Origin: Arthrobacter sp. NicSoilB4
Lineage (GTDB): Bacteria > Actinomycetota > Actinomycetes > Actinomycetales > Micrococcaceae
Assembly (NCBI RefSeq): GCF_019977335.1
Contig: NZ_AP024653.1
Coordinates: forward strand, 1,736,001 to 1,800,000
Direction: 5' to 3'
DNA length: 64,000 nucleotides
The translations under genes were made by a program, and so were the position numbers. Below are positions 11,023 to 18,948 of the stretch, piece after piece. Every line of letters begins with the position of its first letter. The stretch's first letter is position 1. Below the pieces are notes generated by a model. It had not been told where the DNA came from, made no database searches, and saw nothing but the letters and a program-made list of their open reading frames with translations.

Positions 11023-11059
11023 GGCGTCCTGTCACAAGAATTGGGGGCGACAGGACGCC
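11023..11059 (+). terminator. Terminator of the sigma factor operon
   Basis: A perfect 11-bp stem, GGCGTCCTGTC (11023-11033) with GACAGGACGCC (11049-11059), loop of 15 bases, 6 bases past the stop codon. No U-tract follows. Confidence 0.7.
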
Positions 11060-11193
11060 CAGGCTTGGCTAGTCGACTCCGCGGGGATCGCCCACATTCG
11101 TTGTACCACGAGGTTCCGTTATGGGATCGTCTAGCGGGCAACGGGTGACATTTAGCGCTGCGGTGAGTGGCAGGTCCAGGTCAGCGCACAGCC

Positions 11194-11765
11194 CTAAGGC
11201 CCTGATCTGCTCGGGGTTGCCGGTAACGGTTCAATCCTTGCCTCGTTATCGTGCCTGGAACGCACCGGTTTCCCGATATAGAGCCGGATCACTTCGAGTG
11301 TCGGCGGGTGGGTTGGTGAGGGCACTTCCGTCAACGGGAAGAACGCGATCTCGCTGACCTCTGATTTCTCCGGCCTAACATTCCCCTTCCACCTTTCCAG
11401 GACAAAACACAGCGCAAACGCATGTACTTTGTCGCCGTTCGGATACTCCAGCTGATGAAGCTCCGGCTCGGAAAGACACGCGAACGCGACCAAGTCCGCA
11501 GAATTGACCAGGATTCCGGTCTCCTCAAACAGTTCGGCGACGGCGGTGCCTGCGAAACTCTGCCCGGGCTCACAGGCGCCTGCGGGAAGCTCCCAGACTC
11601 CGTTGTCGACCCTGCGCTGGAAAAGTGCGGTGCCGTGACACCCAGAACCAGAACCAGAACCTGTGCTCCCGGCAGCAGCAGTTGACGGGAACCAACTTTC
11701 TGGCGCAGCTCCCAAACGTACGCCGGACAGTCGGGGGTCATGCAGGTTGCTGGTCTCTTCTCCAT
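11194..11765 (-). pseudogene. NUDIX hydrolase, frameshifted
   Basis: The N-terminal part (PAYVWELRQKVGSRQLLLPG, as in NUDIX proteins of this type) is read in one frame to about base 11650. The rest, from TALFQRRVDNGVWELPAG onward with the NUDIX box region, is in another frame down to 11194. The switch lies at the three-fold GGTTCT tandem repeat (minus strand, plus-strand bases 11640-11660). Even when joined, the NUDIX box is altered: the first Glu is Gln and the Arg of REUxEE is Ala. I read it as an inactivated gene. A sequencing error in the tandem repeat would restore the frame but not the box. Confidence 0.8.
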
Positions 11766-11965
11766 GAGATGTTCGGAAAGGAGGAACCCGCCGCCATGAT
11801 GGTCGTAGGTTTTCAGCATGAGTTCCGCCCCCTAGCGCGGTCCTTGTTCCCGGCCGGTCCGGTTCCGGAGGCCGACTATCGGCGCGAAATCGCGCGCAGG
11901 ACACGACCGCCCCGCTCGAACGGCCTTCTATGCAGCTTGGTTGGGCCGGAAGTAGACAAGAAAGA

Positions 11966-11988
11966 GGGTGTGCACATTGTGCACACCC
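11966..11988. repeat. Left palindrome of repeat core 2
   Basis: A perfect inverted repeat with 11-bp arms (GGGTGTGCACA and its complement) around one T. It borders the tRNA-like core on the left. The same 19-bp inner sequence borders the core on the right at 12135. Confidence 0.9.
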
Positions 11989-12134
11989 TGGGCTTCGGAT
12001 CGGGCCGTACCGGTGCCGGACTGGGCCGGATTGCGGAGGTTTTCGGGGGAGCGGCGGAAATTCAAGGGCTGGAACCCGGTTCGAGTCCCACCTCGGGCAC
12101 GTGTTTTCCCTGTTCAGGGGCTTTTTGATGTTTT
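11989..12134 (+). repeat. tRNA-Leu-like repeat core (copy 2)
   Basis: This shares about 140 bp with copies at 7523, 44731 and 51700: GGGCTTCGGATCGGG, GTGCCGGACTGGGCCGG, GGCGGAAATTCAAGGGCTGG, then the tRNA-like 3' end (T loop, 3' T stem, acceptor strand) ending with TCGGGCAC at 12101. The CCCTG/CAGGG hairpin and CTTTTT follow. It is the only copy with an intact, identical palindrome on both sides. Confidence 0.8.
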
Positions 12135-12153
12135 GTGTGCACATTGTGCACAC
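12135..12153. repeat. Right palindrome of repeat core 2
   Basis: GTGTGCACATTGTGCACAC: 9-bp arms around one T, identical to the inner 19 bp of the palindrome at 11966. Confidence 0.9.
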
Positions 12154-12348
12154 TCTCGCCTCTGATCTGATGTTCCGGGTGTGTGGGGTCCCGGATAGAC
12201 CTATTCGGTTGTGGGGGAGTGGCTCACTACGGCGGACCGCGTACCGCCCTGTGGGGTCTCTGCTGGGAGTCCATCGTTGTTCGTCCTTCCGTTGGGTTTT
12301 CGCGTTCACCACGTCATGGTGGCTAGGGCCGCTTGCAACATGACTTGC
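12154..12348. repeat. Dispersed repeat, module beta (copy 1)
   Basis: About 195 bp nearly identical to 51891-52084 and clearly related to 54082-54252. Shared sequence includes CCTCTGATCTGATGTTCCGG, GTGTGTGGGGTCCCGG, TAGACC-ATTCGGTTGTGGGG and CGTTGGGTTTTCGCGTTCACC. Short frames across it are not conserved as proteins. The module always begins at the palindrome. Confidence 0.8.
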
Positions 12349-12464
12349 TGAATATTCTTTCGATCGACCGAGGGTTGCGGCCCGGTCCGGAATCTCCGCT
12401 CTGATACCTGTTCATGCAGGAAGGCGGGCGTAACGGCATGACCTGGCAACCGATCCGGAGCTGA

Positions 12465-13014
12465 TCATGAGCTCGCTGAGCCTGGCGAGTGGGCAGCCGG
12501 GCTGGGTTCGAGGGCGATTTCCAGGAACTGGTGGGCTTTGCTGCCACGGTCTTCCCATTGCCGGCGTTGGGCATCAGGTCGGCCGCTTGCGGTCAGAATT
12601 TCGCCGACGGCGTCCAGAGTATCGAACAAGTCGATGAGGCCGGCGTCCTGGACGATGCTCAGGTGCGTGCGCCTTCCCGATAGGGCCTCAGGCCAGGCGG
12701 GCGCGTCGAGTCGAGACCGTCCAGTCCATCGGGAAGTCGGCCGGCTCATGGTCCAGGCTCGTGATGCCCCGGTACTGGCAGCTGTAGTCGAGGGTTATGT
12801 ATTCAGAGTCGAGGGCGGCCATGGTGTCCTTCGGTACCGGGGCAGGTTCGTCCCGCGCAAATTGATCGGTAGGTTGCCACTTCTGCGATTCGGAGCCAGT
12901 TCCAAAACACCGGGCCGAAAGCCTGCTCGGCAGGACGCGGACAGGCTCATACACGGTACCTCCTGACGCCTGTTTGCCCAGCGAGCATACGGGAGGCACA
13001 CTGCCGGGTCCCAA
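12465..13014 (-). pseudogene. Possible degraded gene of unknown function
   Basis: Two overlapping minus-strand frames read as one protein interrupted near 12700. The first contains SEYITLDYSCQYRG and PADFPMDWTVSTR; the second contains LSIVQDAGLIDLFDTLDAVG and ends at 12465. Joined, they give a plausible soluble protein of about 150-170 residues. A good AGGAGG site near 12963 serves a third frame (ATG at 12999), so the N-terminus is also broken or misread. I recognise no family. Weak support; it may be a decayed gene next to the repeat at 12154-12348. Confidence 0.3.
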
Positions 13015-13298
13015 GAAGCTCTCAGCTTTGAGGATTAGTGTGGTTAGGGACCGGAGGCCAACAGGCGCAGAACCATGGCCGAGAAATCTTACCCATGACG
13101 TGCTCCTGATGGACCTGAGGCGACTCCGCCTTCGCCAAGACTGTCTTGACGCCCGAAGCTCAGGGTCGCGGATTCGGACGCCTGCCGCCTGATGGAGGGA
13201 AGCAATTCCTCCGACACTTCAACTTTCAGCTAGACGGCACTTACGGTCGCCCGGTTCGAAGCCGCCATTAGTCGCCAAACAAGGAAGCCAGATCCAAC

Positions 13299-13514
13299 AT
13301 GAAAACAACCATGGACCTGCCGGTGACCGTCAGGGCAACTGACCGTGCCAGCATGGAGCGCCAGCTCGACGAAGCCGTTCAGGATGCCTTGACACAGGCA
13401 ATGCATGAAGGGTGCCAGGGAATCCTGGTTACCCAGGTTGACCCCGCCTCCTTCACGGTCGATCTCAGCGATGCCGTCCCGTTCGGACTGACCCGCGAAC
13501 ATCGGGCCTGGTAG
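13299..13514 (+). CDS. Small hypothetical protein, 71 aa
   Basis: A short, clean frame starting MKTTMDLPVTVRATD with an acidic, amphipathic composition and no membrane segment. It reads as a compact alpha/beta peptide (PVTVRATDRASMERQLDEAV, then GILVTQVDPASFTVDLSD). No family recognised. It converges on the FadR-type regulator with 26 bases between stops. Confidence 0.6.
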   Translation: MKTTMDLPVTVRATDRASMERQLDEAVQDALTQAMHEGCQGILVTQVDPASFTVDLSDAVPFGLTREHRAW

Positions 13515-13540
13515 ACCACCCTTGCTGGGCATCGCCGTGA

Positions 13541-14287
13541 CTACTTGGCCCCTCCGCTGCCGGATTGGGAGCGGGCGCCGGCGCTATGAGTTGCCACGGG
13601 CGCGATGAGTTCCTGGATCCCGCCGATGTGGTCCCGCATTGCCTGTTCGGCGGCAGGGCCGTCCGCGGCCTTGAGTGCGTCGATGATGGCCCGGTGTCCC
13701 GAGAGTGAAGCGGCCTTGCGGCTGGCGCCCTGAAAGCCGAGCCGGCGTGAGGAGCGCGCCCAGTCGCTCACGAGGCGAATGAGCTTGGAAAGCAGAGGAT
13801 TTCGCGCAATGTCAGCCACCATGACATGAAATTCGACGTCGAGCTCAAGCAGCCTCGCGGAGCTCGTCTCCTCTTCTGCGGTGCGCAGAATTGCCTCAAG
13901 CTTCCTCAGGTCCGACGGTGTCGCCTTGGCCGCGGCAAGCGCCGTGACCCCTGGTTCGATCGTGCAGCGCATTTCCATGATCTGGTTGAAGTCCTCCTGC
14001 GCCGCGCTGTAGACCGAGGAGAGCTCCTCTGCCTGTTTCGGCGTTGAGGATTCGAGCACGATGGTCCCCCGGCCAGGGCGGCGGCTCACGAGCCCGCGGA
14101 GCTCCATCTCCAGCAACGCCTCTCGCAGCGTCGTCCGTGAGACCCCCAGCGTCGCGGCCAGCACCCGCTCGGCGGGTATCTTCTCGCCGCGGGGGAGTTC
14201 GCCTCGGATGATCATGAGTTCCAGCTCGGCAGCGAGATTGCCGCCCATGGATACCCAGTCGTGACTCACTGCGGACCAATTGACCAC
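13541..14287 (-). CDS. GntR-family regulator, FadR subfamily
   Basis: A 248-aa regulator with an N-terminal winged helix (IRGELPRGEKIPAERVLA, then LGVSRTTLREALLEME, about residues 30-85) and a C-terminal all-helical FCD domain carrying the metal/ligand residues typical of FadR types (LDVEFHVMVADIARNP and SGHRAIIDALKA). I use the GTG at 14287, which leaves a normal lead-in to the helix-turn-helix; ATG 14248 is the alternative. It is divergent from the Nramp-like/GGT operon, with a palindromic operator between them, and probably represses that operon until a carboxylate ligand binds. Confidence 0.9.
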   Translation of the reverse strand: MVNWSAVSHDWVSMGGNLAAELELMIIRGELPRGEKIPAERVLAATLGVSRTTLREALLEMELRGLVSRRPGRGTIVLESSTPKQAEELSSVYSAAQEDFNQIMEMRCTIEPGVTALAAAKATPSDLRKLEAILRTAEEETSSARLLELDVEFHVMVADIARNPLLSKLIRLVSDWARSSRRLGFQGASRKAASLSGHRAIIDALKAADGPAAEQAMRDHIGGIQELIAPVATHSAGARSQSGSGGAK

Positions 14288-14340
14288 CGTGCACCTCGTC
14301 TCTGCCGTTTCGGTTGCGCTTAACAGTCTAGCCGTGGCAT

Positions 14341-14363
14341 ATTGGTTGGACCAACAGACCAAT
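14341..14363. promoter_or_regulatory. Operator for the FadR-type regulator
   Basis: ATTGGT-N11-ACCAAT is a perfect 6-bp-arm palindrome. It encloses a second one, TTGGACCAA (14346-14354). The site lies between the divergent regulator and transporter genes, 30 bases before the transporter ATG. TTGGT/ACCAA half-sites are usual for GntR-family operators. Confidence 0.7.
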
Positions 14364-14392
14364 GGCGGTCTTGATCACAACTACGGAGCCAA

Positions 14393-15658
14393 ATGGAAAA
14401 GGTCCTTACGCAGGAGACACAGCAAGTCGGCGGCACGTCCCGCTGGCGCCGGATTGCCGGCGTTGCCGGTCCAGGGTTCATTGTCGCCGCTGCAGGCGTC
14501 GGTGCCGGGGATCTCATTGCCTCCCTTAATGCCGGCGCCAGCTTCGGGCTAACCCTTGCTTGGGCCGTCGTCGTCGGCTGCTTCATTAAGTTCATCGTGA
14601 CCGAGTGCATCGGTCGCTGGTCGCTTGCTACGGATATTAGCCCGCTGCGTGGTTTCCACCAGCTCAGCAAGATCTTCACCGGCTACTTCGGGATCTACTC
14701 GATCATCTTGGGGTTCTTCTACGGCGCGGCCATCGCCGGCGCGCTCGGACTCACGGTGCACGCGATGTTCCCGGCGGTCGACATCAAAGTGGGCGCCATC
14801 GTTGCCGTCCTGTGCGGCCTGGGTATCCTGTGGATCGGCAAGTACAGCTCCTTCGAGAAGCTCATGTCCTTCTTTGTGGCTGTCATGTTCATCTCCATTG
14901 TGGGCGCCGCAATCTTGACCAAGCCCGATCTCAGCATCCTGCTGAGCGGCCTGACGCCGCGCGTCCCGGAGGACGGAACTTTCTACGTACTTGGCGTCAT
15001 GGGCGGGGTTGGCATGTCGATCGGTCTCCTGTCCTATGGCTACTGGCTCCGCGACCGGGGCTGGAACGGTCCCAGCTGGATCAAGACGATGCGCCTTGAC
15101 CTTGTCATCGGCTACGGCATGACCTTCATCTTCATGTTCGCCATGATGATTGTCGGTGCGGCCTTCCTGCAGGGCACCGGCACCGAGGTCGGCGGACTGA
15201 GCGACCTCAACGCCCTAGCCACCCCCTTCGCGGAACGCTTCGGCGAGCCCGCCAAATGGCTCCTGCTCATCGGAATGTTCTCTGCCGTCTTCAGCTCACT
15301 CATCGGCGGGTACAACGCCCTGGCCAACGTCTTCAATGACATCTTCAACATCTACCGCAAGACCGACAAGGAGCGGGACGAGAACGCCGCCCGGTCCGTA
15401 CCCTTCCGCGCCTACATCCTGTGGATGTGCATTCCTCCACTGGCCATGCTGTTCCTGGACAAGCCGGTCACGCTGGTGCTGATCTACGCCGCACTGGGCG
15501 CACTGCTGATGCCGGTCATGATCGGCGGGCTGCTCTGGCTCATGAACTCCAAGCACCTGGACAAGAAGCACCGCAATGGCCTCGTAATGAACGCCTCGCT
15601 GGTCCTAGGCCTCGTCATTTTCGTCGGCCTGGGCCTCAACGAACTCCTTAGCCTCTGA
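14393..15658 (+). CDS. Nramp-related transporter lacking the canonical metal-binding motif
   Basis: A 421-aa polytopic membrane protein of the Nramp superfamily with about 11 TM segments. TM1 starts GPGFIVAAAGVGAGDLIAS: where metal-transporting Nramps have DPGN, this has GAGD. The TM6 MPH motif is also absent (GVGMSIGLLSYGYWLRDRG instead). Both substitutions remove known metal ligands, so the substrate is probably not Mn or Fe and may be organic. It is the first gene of an operon with gamma-glutamyltransferase and a DUF1275 protein under a FadR-type regulator, which points to uptake linked to gamma-glutamyl compounds. Confidence 0.85.
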   Translation: MEKVLTQETQQVGGTSRWRRIAGVAGPGFIVAAAGVGAGDLIASLNAGASFGLTLAWAVVVGCFIKFIVTECIGRWSLATDISPLRGFHQLSKIFTGYFGIYSIILGFFYGAAIAGALGLTVHAMFPAVDIKVGAIVAVLCGLGILWIGKYSSFEKLMSFFVAVMFISIVGAAILTKPDLSILLSGLTPRVPEDGTFYVLGVMGGVGMSIGLLSYGYWLRDRGWNGPSWIKTMRLDLVIGYGMTFIFMFAMMIVGAAFLQGTGTEVGGLSDLNALATPFAERFGEPAKWLLLIGMFSAVFSSLIGGYNALANVFNDIFNIYRKTDKERDENAARSVPFRAYILWMCIPPLAMLFLDKPVTLVLIYAALGALLMPVMIGGLLWLMNSKHLDKKHRNGLVMNASLVLGLVIFVGLGLNELLSL

Positions 15659-15708
15659 TCCCGGGGCACCGATGACTCCCGGGCGCACAGCCTAGAAAGG
15701 CAGATGCA

Positions 15709-17517
15709 TTGAATTTCACAACCCGCCCCGAACTCACCGGGACGTTTGGAATGGTTTCCTCCACGCACTGGATTGGCTCCCAGGTCGGCATGGGCGTGCT
15801 GGAGCGCGGCGGCAACGCCTTCGACGCGGCAGCCGCAGCGGCGTTCACACTGCAGGTCGTCGAGCCCCACCAGAACGGCCCCGGCGGTGACCTCCCGCTC
15901 ATCTTCGCCCGTGCCGACGATAAAAAGCCCACTGTGCTGTGCTCCCAGGGTCCGGCCCCGGCGGCCGCAACCCCGGAGGCCTTCGCCGAACTGGGGCTCG
16001 ATATGGTGCCCGGCACCGGGACCCTGGCCGCGGCGATCCCAGGATCGACGCTTGGCTGGATGACGTTTGTGCGCGATCACGGGACCATGAGCCTGAGTGA
16101 GGTCCTGTCCATGGCAGCGTCCTATGCCGAGCACGGGTTCCCCGCAGCGGCGAAGGTCGTGGAGTACATCAAACGGATGGAGCCGCTGTTCCGCGAGCAC
16201 TGGGGACCGTCCGCCGATGTCTACCTGCCCGGGGGCCTGGTTCCCGTCGAGGGGCAGCTGCTCGTTAACAAAGCCCTGGCCCGCACCTACCGGCGCCTCA
16301 TGGACGCGGAAGACGTCGTACTGCTCGGCGGCGGCACCCGCTCCGAGGGCTTTGACGCCGCCATCAGGGCATGGACGGAGGGATTCGTTGCCGAGGCCAT
16401 CGCCGCGTTCGTCAAGACGCCCTGGCGGGACTCGAGCGGGCGCGACCATGCCGGCTTCCTCTCCCGTGAGGACATGGCGTCGTGGCGGCCTCACTATGAG
16501 GCGCCCGTGACCCTGGAATTTCGGGGGCACACGGTCTGCAAGCCCGGCTTCTGGAGCCAGGGTCCCGTCTTCCTGCAGCAGCTCGCCCTGCTGGACGGGA
16601 TGGACGTCAAACCGGGCACGGCGGACGGCATCCACAAGATTGTGGAGGCCACCAAACTGGCCTTCGCGGACCGGGATGCGTGGTACGGCGACGTAGCCGA
16701 CGTTCCGTCGCATATCCTCCTCTCAGCCGAGTATGCGGCCGAGCGCCGGAATCTCATCGGTGGCGCGGCCTCGATGGAAATCCGGCCCGGCCGGCCCGGC
16801 GGCCGTGAGGCGCTCCTACCGGAGCTTCGTGTCACGGGAGACTTTGACATCCGCGGGCTCAGCGGCGTCGGCGAACCCAACGCCGTCGCTGCGCTGCTGG
16901 ATTCCGGCCCCGCGTCCAATGGGGAGGCCCGCTCGGACACCGTGCACGTCGACGTCGTCGACCGCTGGGGCAACATGGTCTCGGCCATGCCCAGCGGCGG
17001 CTGGCTGCACTCCTCTCCCGTCATACCGGAGCTGGGGTTCCCGCTGGGGACCCGGCTGCAGATGGCATGGCTCGAGTCGGGTCTACCCAACACCCTGCGT
17101 CCGGGGAAGCGGCCCCGCACCACACTTTCTCCGACCCTGGTTCTGAAAGGCGGCGAACCGGTGCTCGCTTTTGGCACCCCCGGCGGCGATCAGCAGGACC
17201 AGTGGCAGCTGCATTTTCTTCTCAACCATTTGCTCGCCGGGATGAACTTGCAGGAGGCCATCGATGCGCCATCGTTTCACAGTACGCACTTTCCCAGCTC
17301 CTTTTATCCACACGAGCATCAGCTCGGCGTCGTCGTGATAGAGCGGCGGATCGGCGCGGAGATCGTGCGGGAGCTGCGGGCGCGCGGCCACCACGTCGGC
17401 GTGGCGGGTGACTGGGAGATCGGCCGAATGTGTGCAGTCTCTCGGGATCCTGCGACGGGGACCGTGCGCGGGGCCGCCAACCCGCGCGGCATGCAGGGCT
17501 ACGCGGTGGGGCGATGA
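15709..17517 (+). CDS. Gamma-glutamyltransferase family protein
   Basis: A 602-aa Ntn-hydrolase precursor that cleaves itself into two subunits and hydrolyses or transfers gamma-glutamyl groups. The nucleophile Thr is in SDTVHVDVVD near residue 410; the substrate-binding region follows (SAMPSGGWLHSSPVIPE) and GTPGGDQQDQW is near residue 490. No signal peptide is visible, so it acts in the cytosol, unlike E. coli GGT. The start is TTG at 15709, with AGAAAGG 9 bases upstream. It lies 50 bases after the Nramp-like gene and overlaps the DUF1275 gene by 4 bases, so the three act together. Confidence 0.92.
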   Translation: MNFTTRPELTGTFGMVSSTHWIGSQVGMGVLERGGNAFDAAAAAAFTLQVVEPHQNGPGGDLPLIFARADDKKPTVLCSQGPAPAAATPEAFAELGLDMVPGTGTLAAAIPGSTLGWMTFVRDHGTMSLSEVLSMAASYAEHGFPAAAKVVEYIKRMEPLFREHWGPSADVYLPGGLVPVEGQLLVNKALARTYRRLMDAEDVVLLGGGTRSEGFDAAIRAWTEGFVAEAIAAFVKTPWRDSSGRDHAGFLSREDMASWRPHYEAPVTLEFRGHTVCKPGFWSQGPVFLQQLALLDGMDVKPGTADGIHKIVEATKLAFADRDAWYGDVADVPSHILLSAEYAAERRNLIGGAASMEIRPGRPGGREALLPELRVTGDFDIRGLSGVGEPNAVAALLDSGPASNGEARSDTVHVDVVDRWGNMVSAMPSGGWLHSSPVIPELGFPLGTRLQMAWLESGLPNTLRPGKRPRTTLSPTLVLKGGEPVLAFGTPGGDQQDQWQLHFLLNHLLAGMNLQEAIDAPSFHSTHFPSSFYPHEHQLGVVVIERRIGAEIVRELRARGHHVGVAGDWEIGRMCAVSRDPATGTVRGAANPRGMQGYAVGR

Positions 17518-18269
17518 CCGCGCTTGTAACGAAAGATGCTCTCGCAGCTGCGCCCGTGGCCCGCACGCCCGCGGCGCGGCTGCACCTCTGGCTCATGCTT
17601 ATCCTGACGTTTTCCACCGGCGTCATCGATGCCGTGGGCTATCTGGGCCTGGACCGGGTCTTCACGGGCAATATGACGGGCAACGTGGTCATTCTGGGCA
17701 TGGCGCTGACCGGCACAACCAATTTGCCCGTTGTCGGCCCCGTATTGGCCCTGGCCTTCTTCTTCGTCGGTGCGATGGTTTCCGGGCGTATGCTGCGGGG
17801 AAGGCCCGACGGCTGGTCCGGGCCTACGTCCATGGCGCTGGGCGTGGTCAGTCTCCTGCTGTTGGCTGTCGCAGCCGTATTGTTCTTCCTCGGAGCGCAC
17901 GATTTCCCGCACCAGGCCGAACTCGTGACTTCGGTGCTCGGGCTCGTCATGGGAATCCAGGCGGCCGCAGCACGGCACGTCAAAATCGCCGATGTGACCA
18001 CGGTAGTAGTCACATCGACCCTGACGGGGCTGGCGGCCGACTCACGCTTCGCGGCCCGCAAGGATCAGGATTGGCGCAAGCGGCTGCTCGCGGTCATGCT
18101 GATCCTGCTCGGCGCGCTCACCGGAGCTGCTCTCCTGGCCGCGGCCATGTGGCTGCCCATCCTGCTCTCCGCTGTGCTCACAGCCGGTGTAGTCGTCGCG
18201 GGCCATCTCCGGGTCCGGACCGATGCCGGGCGCAGCGGCAGGAAGGTTTCCTTCAGGCGCCGGCGCTGA
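17514..18269 (+). CDS. DUF1275 (YoaK-type) membrane protein
   Basis: A 251-aa integral membrane protein with six hydrophobic segments. The family signature is visible at the start (TFSTGVIDAVGYLGL, then FTGNMTGNVVILG). Start ATG 17514 overlaps the GGT stop (ATGA). Family function is unsettled. In this operon a small-molecule transport role beside the Nramp-like protein is plausible. The C-terminus is basic (RKVSFRRRR). Confidence 0.88.
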   Translation: MTALVTKDALAAAPVARTPAARLHLWLMLILTFSTGVIDAVGYLGLDRVFTGNMTGNVVILGMALTGTTNLPVVGPVLALAFFFVGAMVSGRMLRGRPDGWSGPTSMALGVVSLLLLAVAAVLFFLGAHDFPHQAELVTSVLGLVMGIQAAAARHVKIADVTTVVVTSTLTGLAADSRFAARKDQDWRKRLLAVMLILLGALTGAALLAAAMWLPILLSAVLTAGVVVAGHLRVRTDAGRSGRKVSFRRRR

Positions 18270-18702
18270 GTTGCCCCAGCGCAAGGTGGCCTAGACAGCG
18301 GGGCGTGATGGCCTTGCTCGCCTTCGGTGCGGCAGGTCGTTGCGTCGCGGAAAGTGAGGCGCTTGCCGGTCGAACCGGTGAATTCGGCGAGGGCACGCCT
18401 CGCTTTCCGCGACGTTCCAAAACCTCTCGCTGCAGTCCGCTACCCGGGCATCATCGCTCATCGCTGGCCGCCTGTCCTAGCAGATAGTTAGAGCTTCTTA
18501 CCAACCTTGCTGAAGTAAATCAGCAACTCTTACGCTCGGCTCGAATTGATATGCCTATGACTAAGGGCTTGGCGGTTCGGACGCGCAATATTCGCGATGC
18601 TAAATGTCGCTTCCCGGACGTGTGTTAGCTTGATCACCATCCTTGCCGGCCCGGGGGCGCCGGAAGGCTTGAATCCACCACAGCTACCTTTTCGGAGGCA
18701 CC
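18270..18702. other. Intergenic: cruciform element and leader promoter
   Basis: No gene is visible. The first half holds a long imperfect inverted repeat at 18343-18414; the second half is the promoter region of the small ORF at 18703. Confidence 0.6.
18343..18414. repeat. 72-bp cruciform with internal hairpin
   Basis: Arms 18343-18361 (CGTCGCGGAAAGTGAGGCG) and 18396-18414 are complementary at 18 of 19 positions. The 34-base interior contains CCGGT-CGA-ACCGG (18366-18378). It sits 74 bases after the DUF1275 stop and may end that operon. Its size and symmetry also fit a REP- or MITE-like element. Confidence 0.75.
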
Positions 18703-18948
18703 ATGGGACTTCGCTCCCACATGCAAGTAGGCGGTCGGGCTATTGCTGCCGACACTCCTGAAACCGGTCTTTACTCCGGTTCAGGACTTATTCTCAATTC
18801 TGGGTCCACTACGGAGGTGGCGCCGCGCGGGAACGCTCTGGCGTATCTGCTCGACACGGCAGTCGAAGAAGCCTGCACCGGTCGCGCCGCTGGCTGCACG
18901 GGCAACCCGACCCGTCCCGCATCGGTGGTCCTGGGTGGTGCGGCATGA
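18703..18948 (+). CDS. 81-aa leader ORF coupled to the amino acid permease
   Basis: A small frame with a very good ribosome site (GGAGG, 5 bases before ATG). Its TGA overlaps the permease start (ATGA), so permease translation probably depends on it. The peptide (GLYSGSGLILNSG, TEVAPRGNALAYLL) has no membrane segment and is not a known family to me. It could be a true small protein or a translated leader that sets permease expression. Confidence 0.6.
   Translation: MGLRSHMQVGGRAIAADTPETGLYSGSGLILNSGSTTEVAPRGNALAYLLDTAVEEACTGRAAGCTGNPTRPASVVLGGAA

Noticed and set aside
7523-12134. Integrase-bounded genomic island between tRNA-like cores
   Set aside because: The cores could serve as attachment sites, but no integrase or phage gene lies between any pair, so I report the repeats without calling an island.
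11930-12343. Hypothetical proteins reading GLEPGSSPTSGTCFPCSGA and similar in all repeat cores
   Set aside because: These frames recur only because the underlying repeat recurs; substitutions are not codon-like and no ribosome sites fit.
15484-16713. 409-aa minus-strand frame opposite the gamma-glutamyltransferase
   Set aside because: A GC-rich shadow of a well-supported gene with catalytic motifs on the plus strand.
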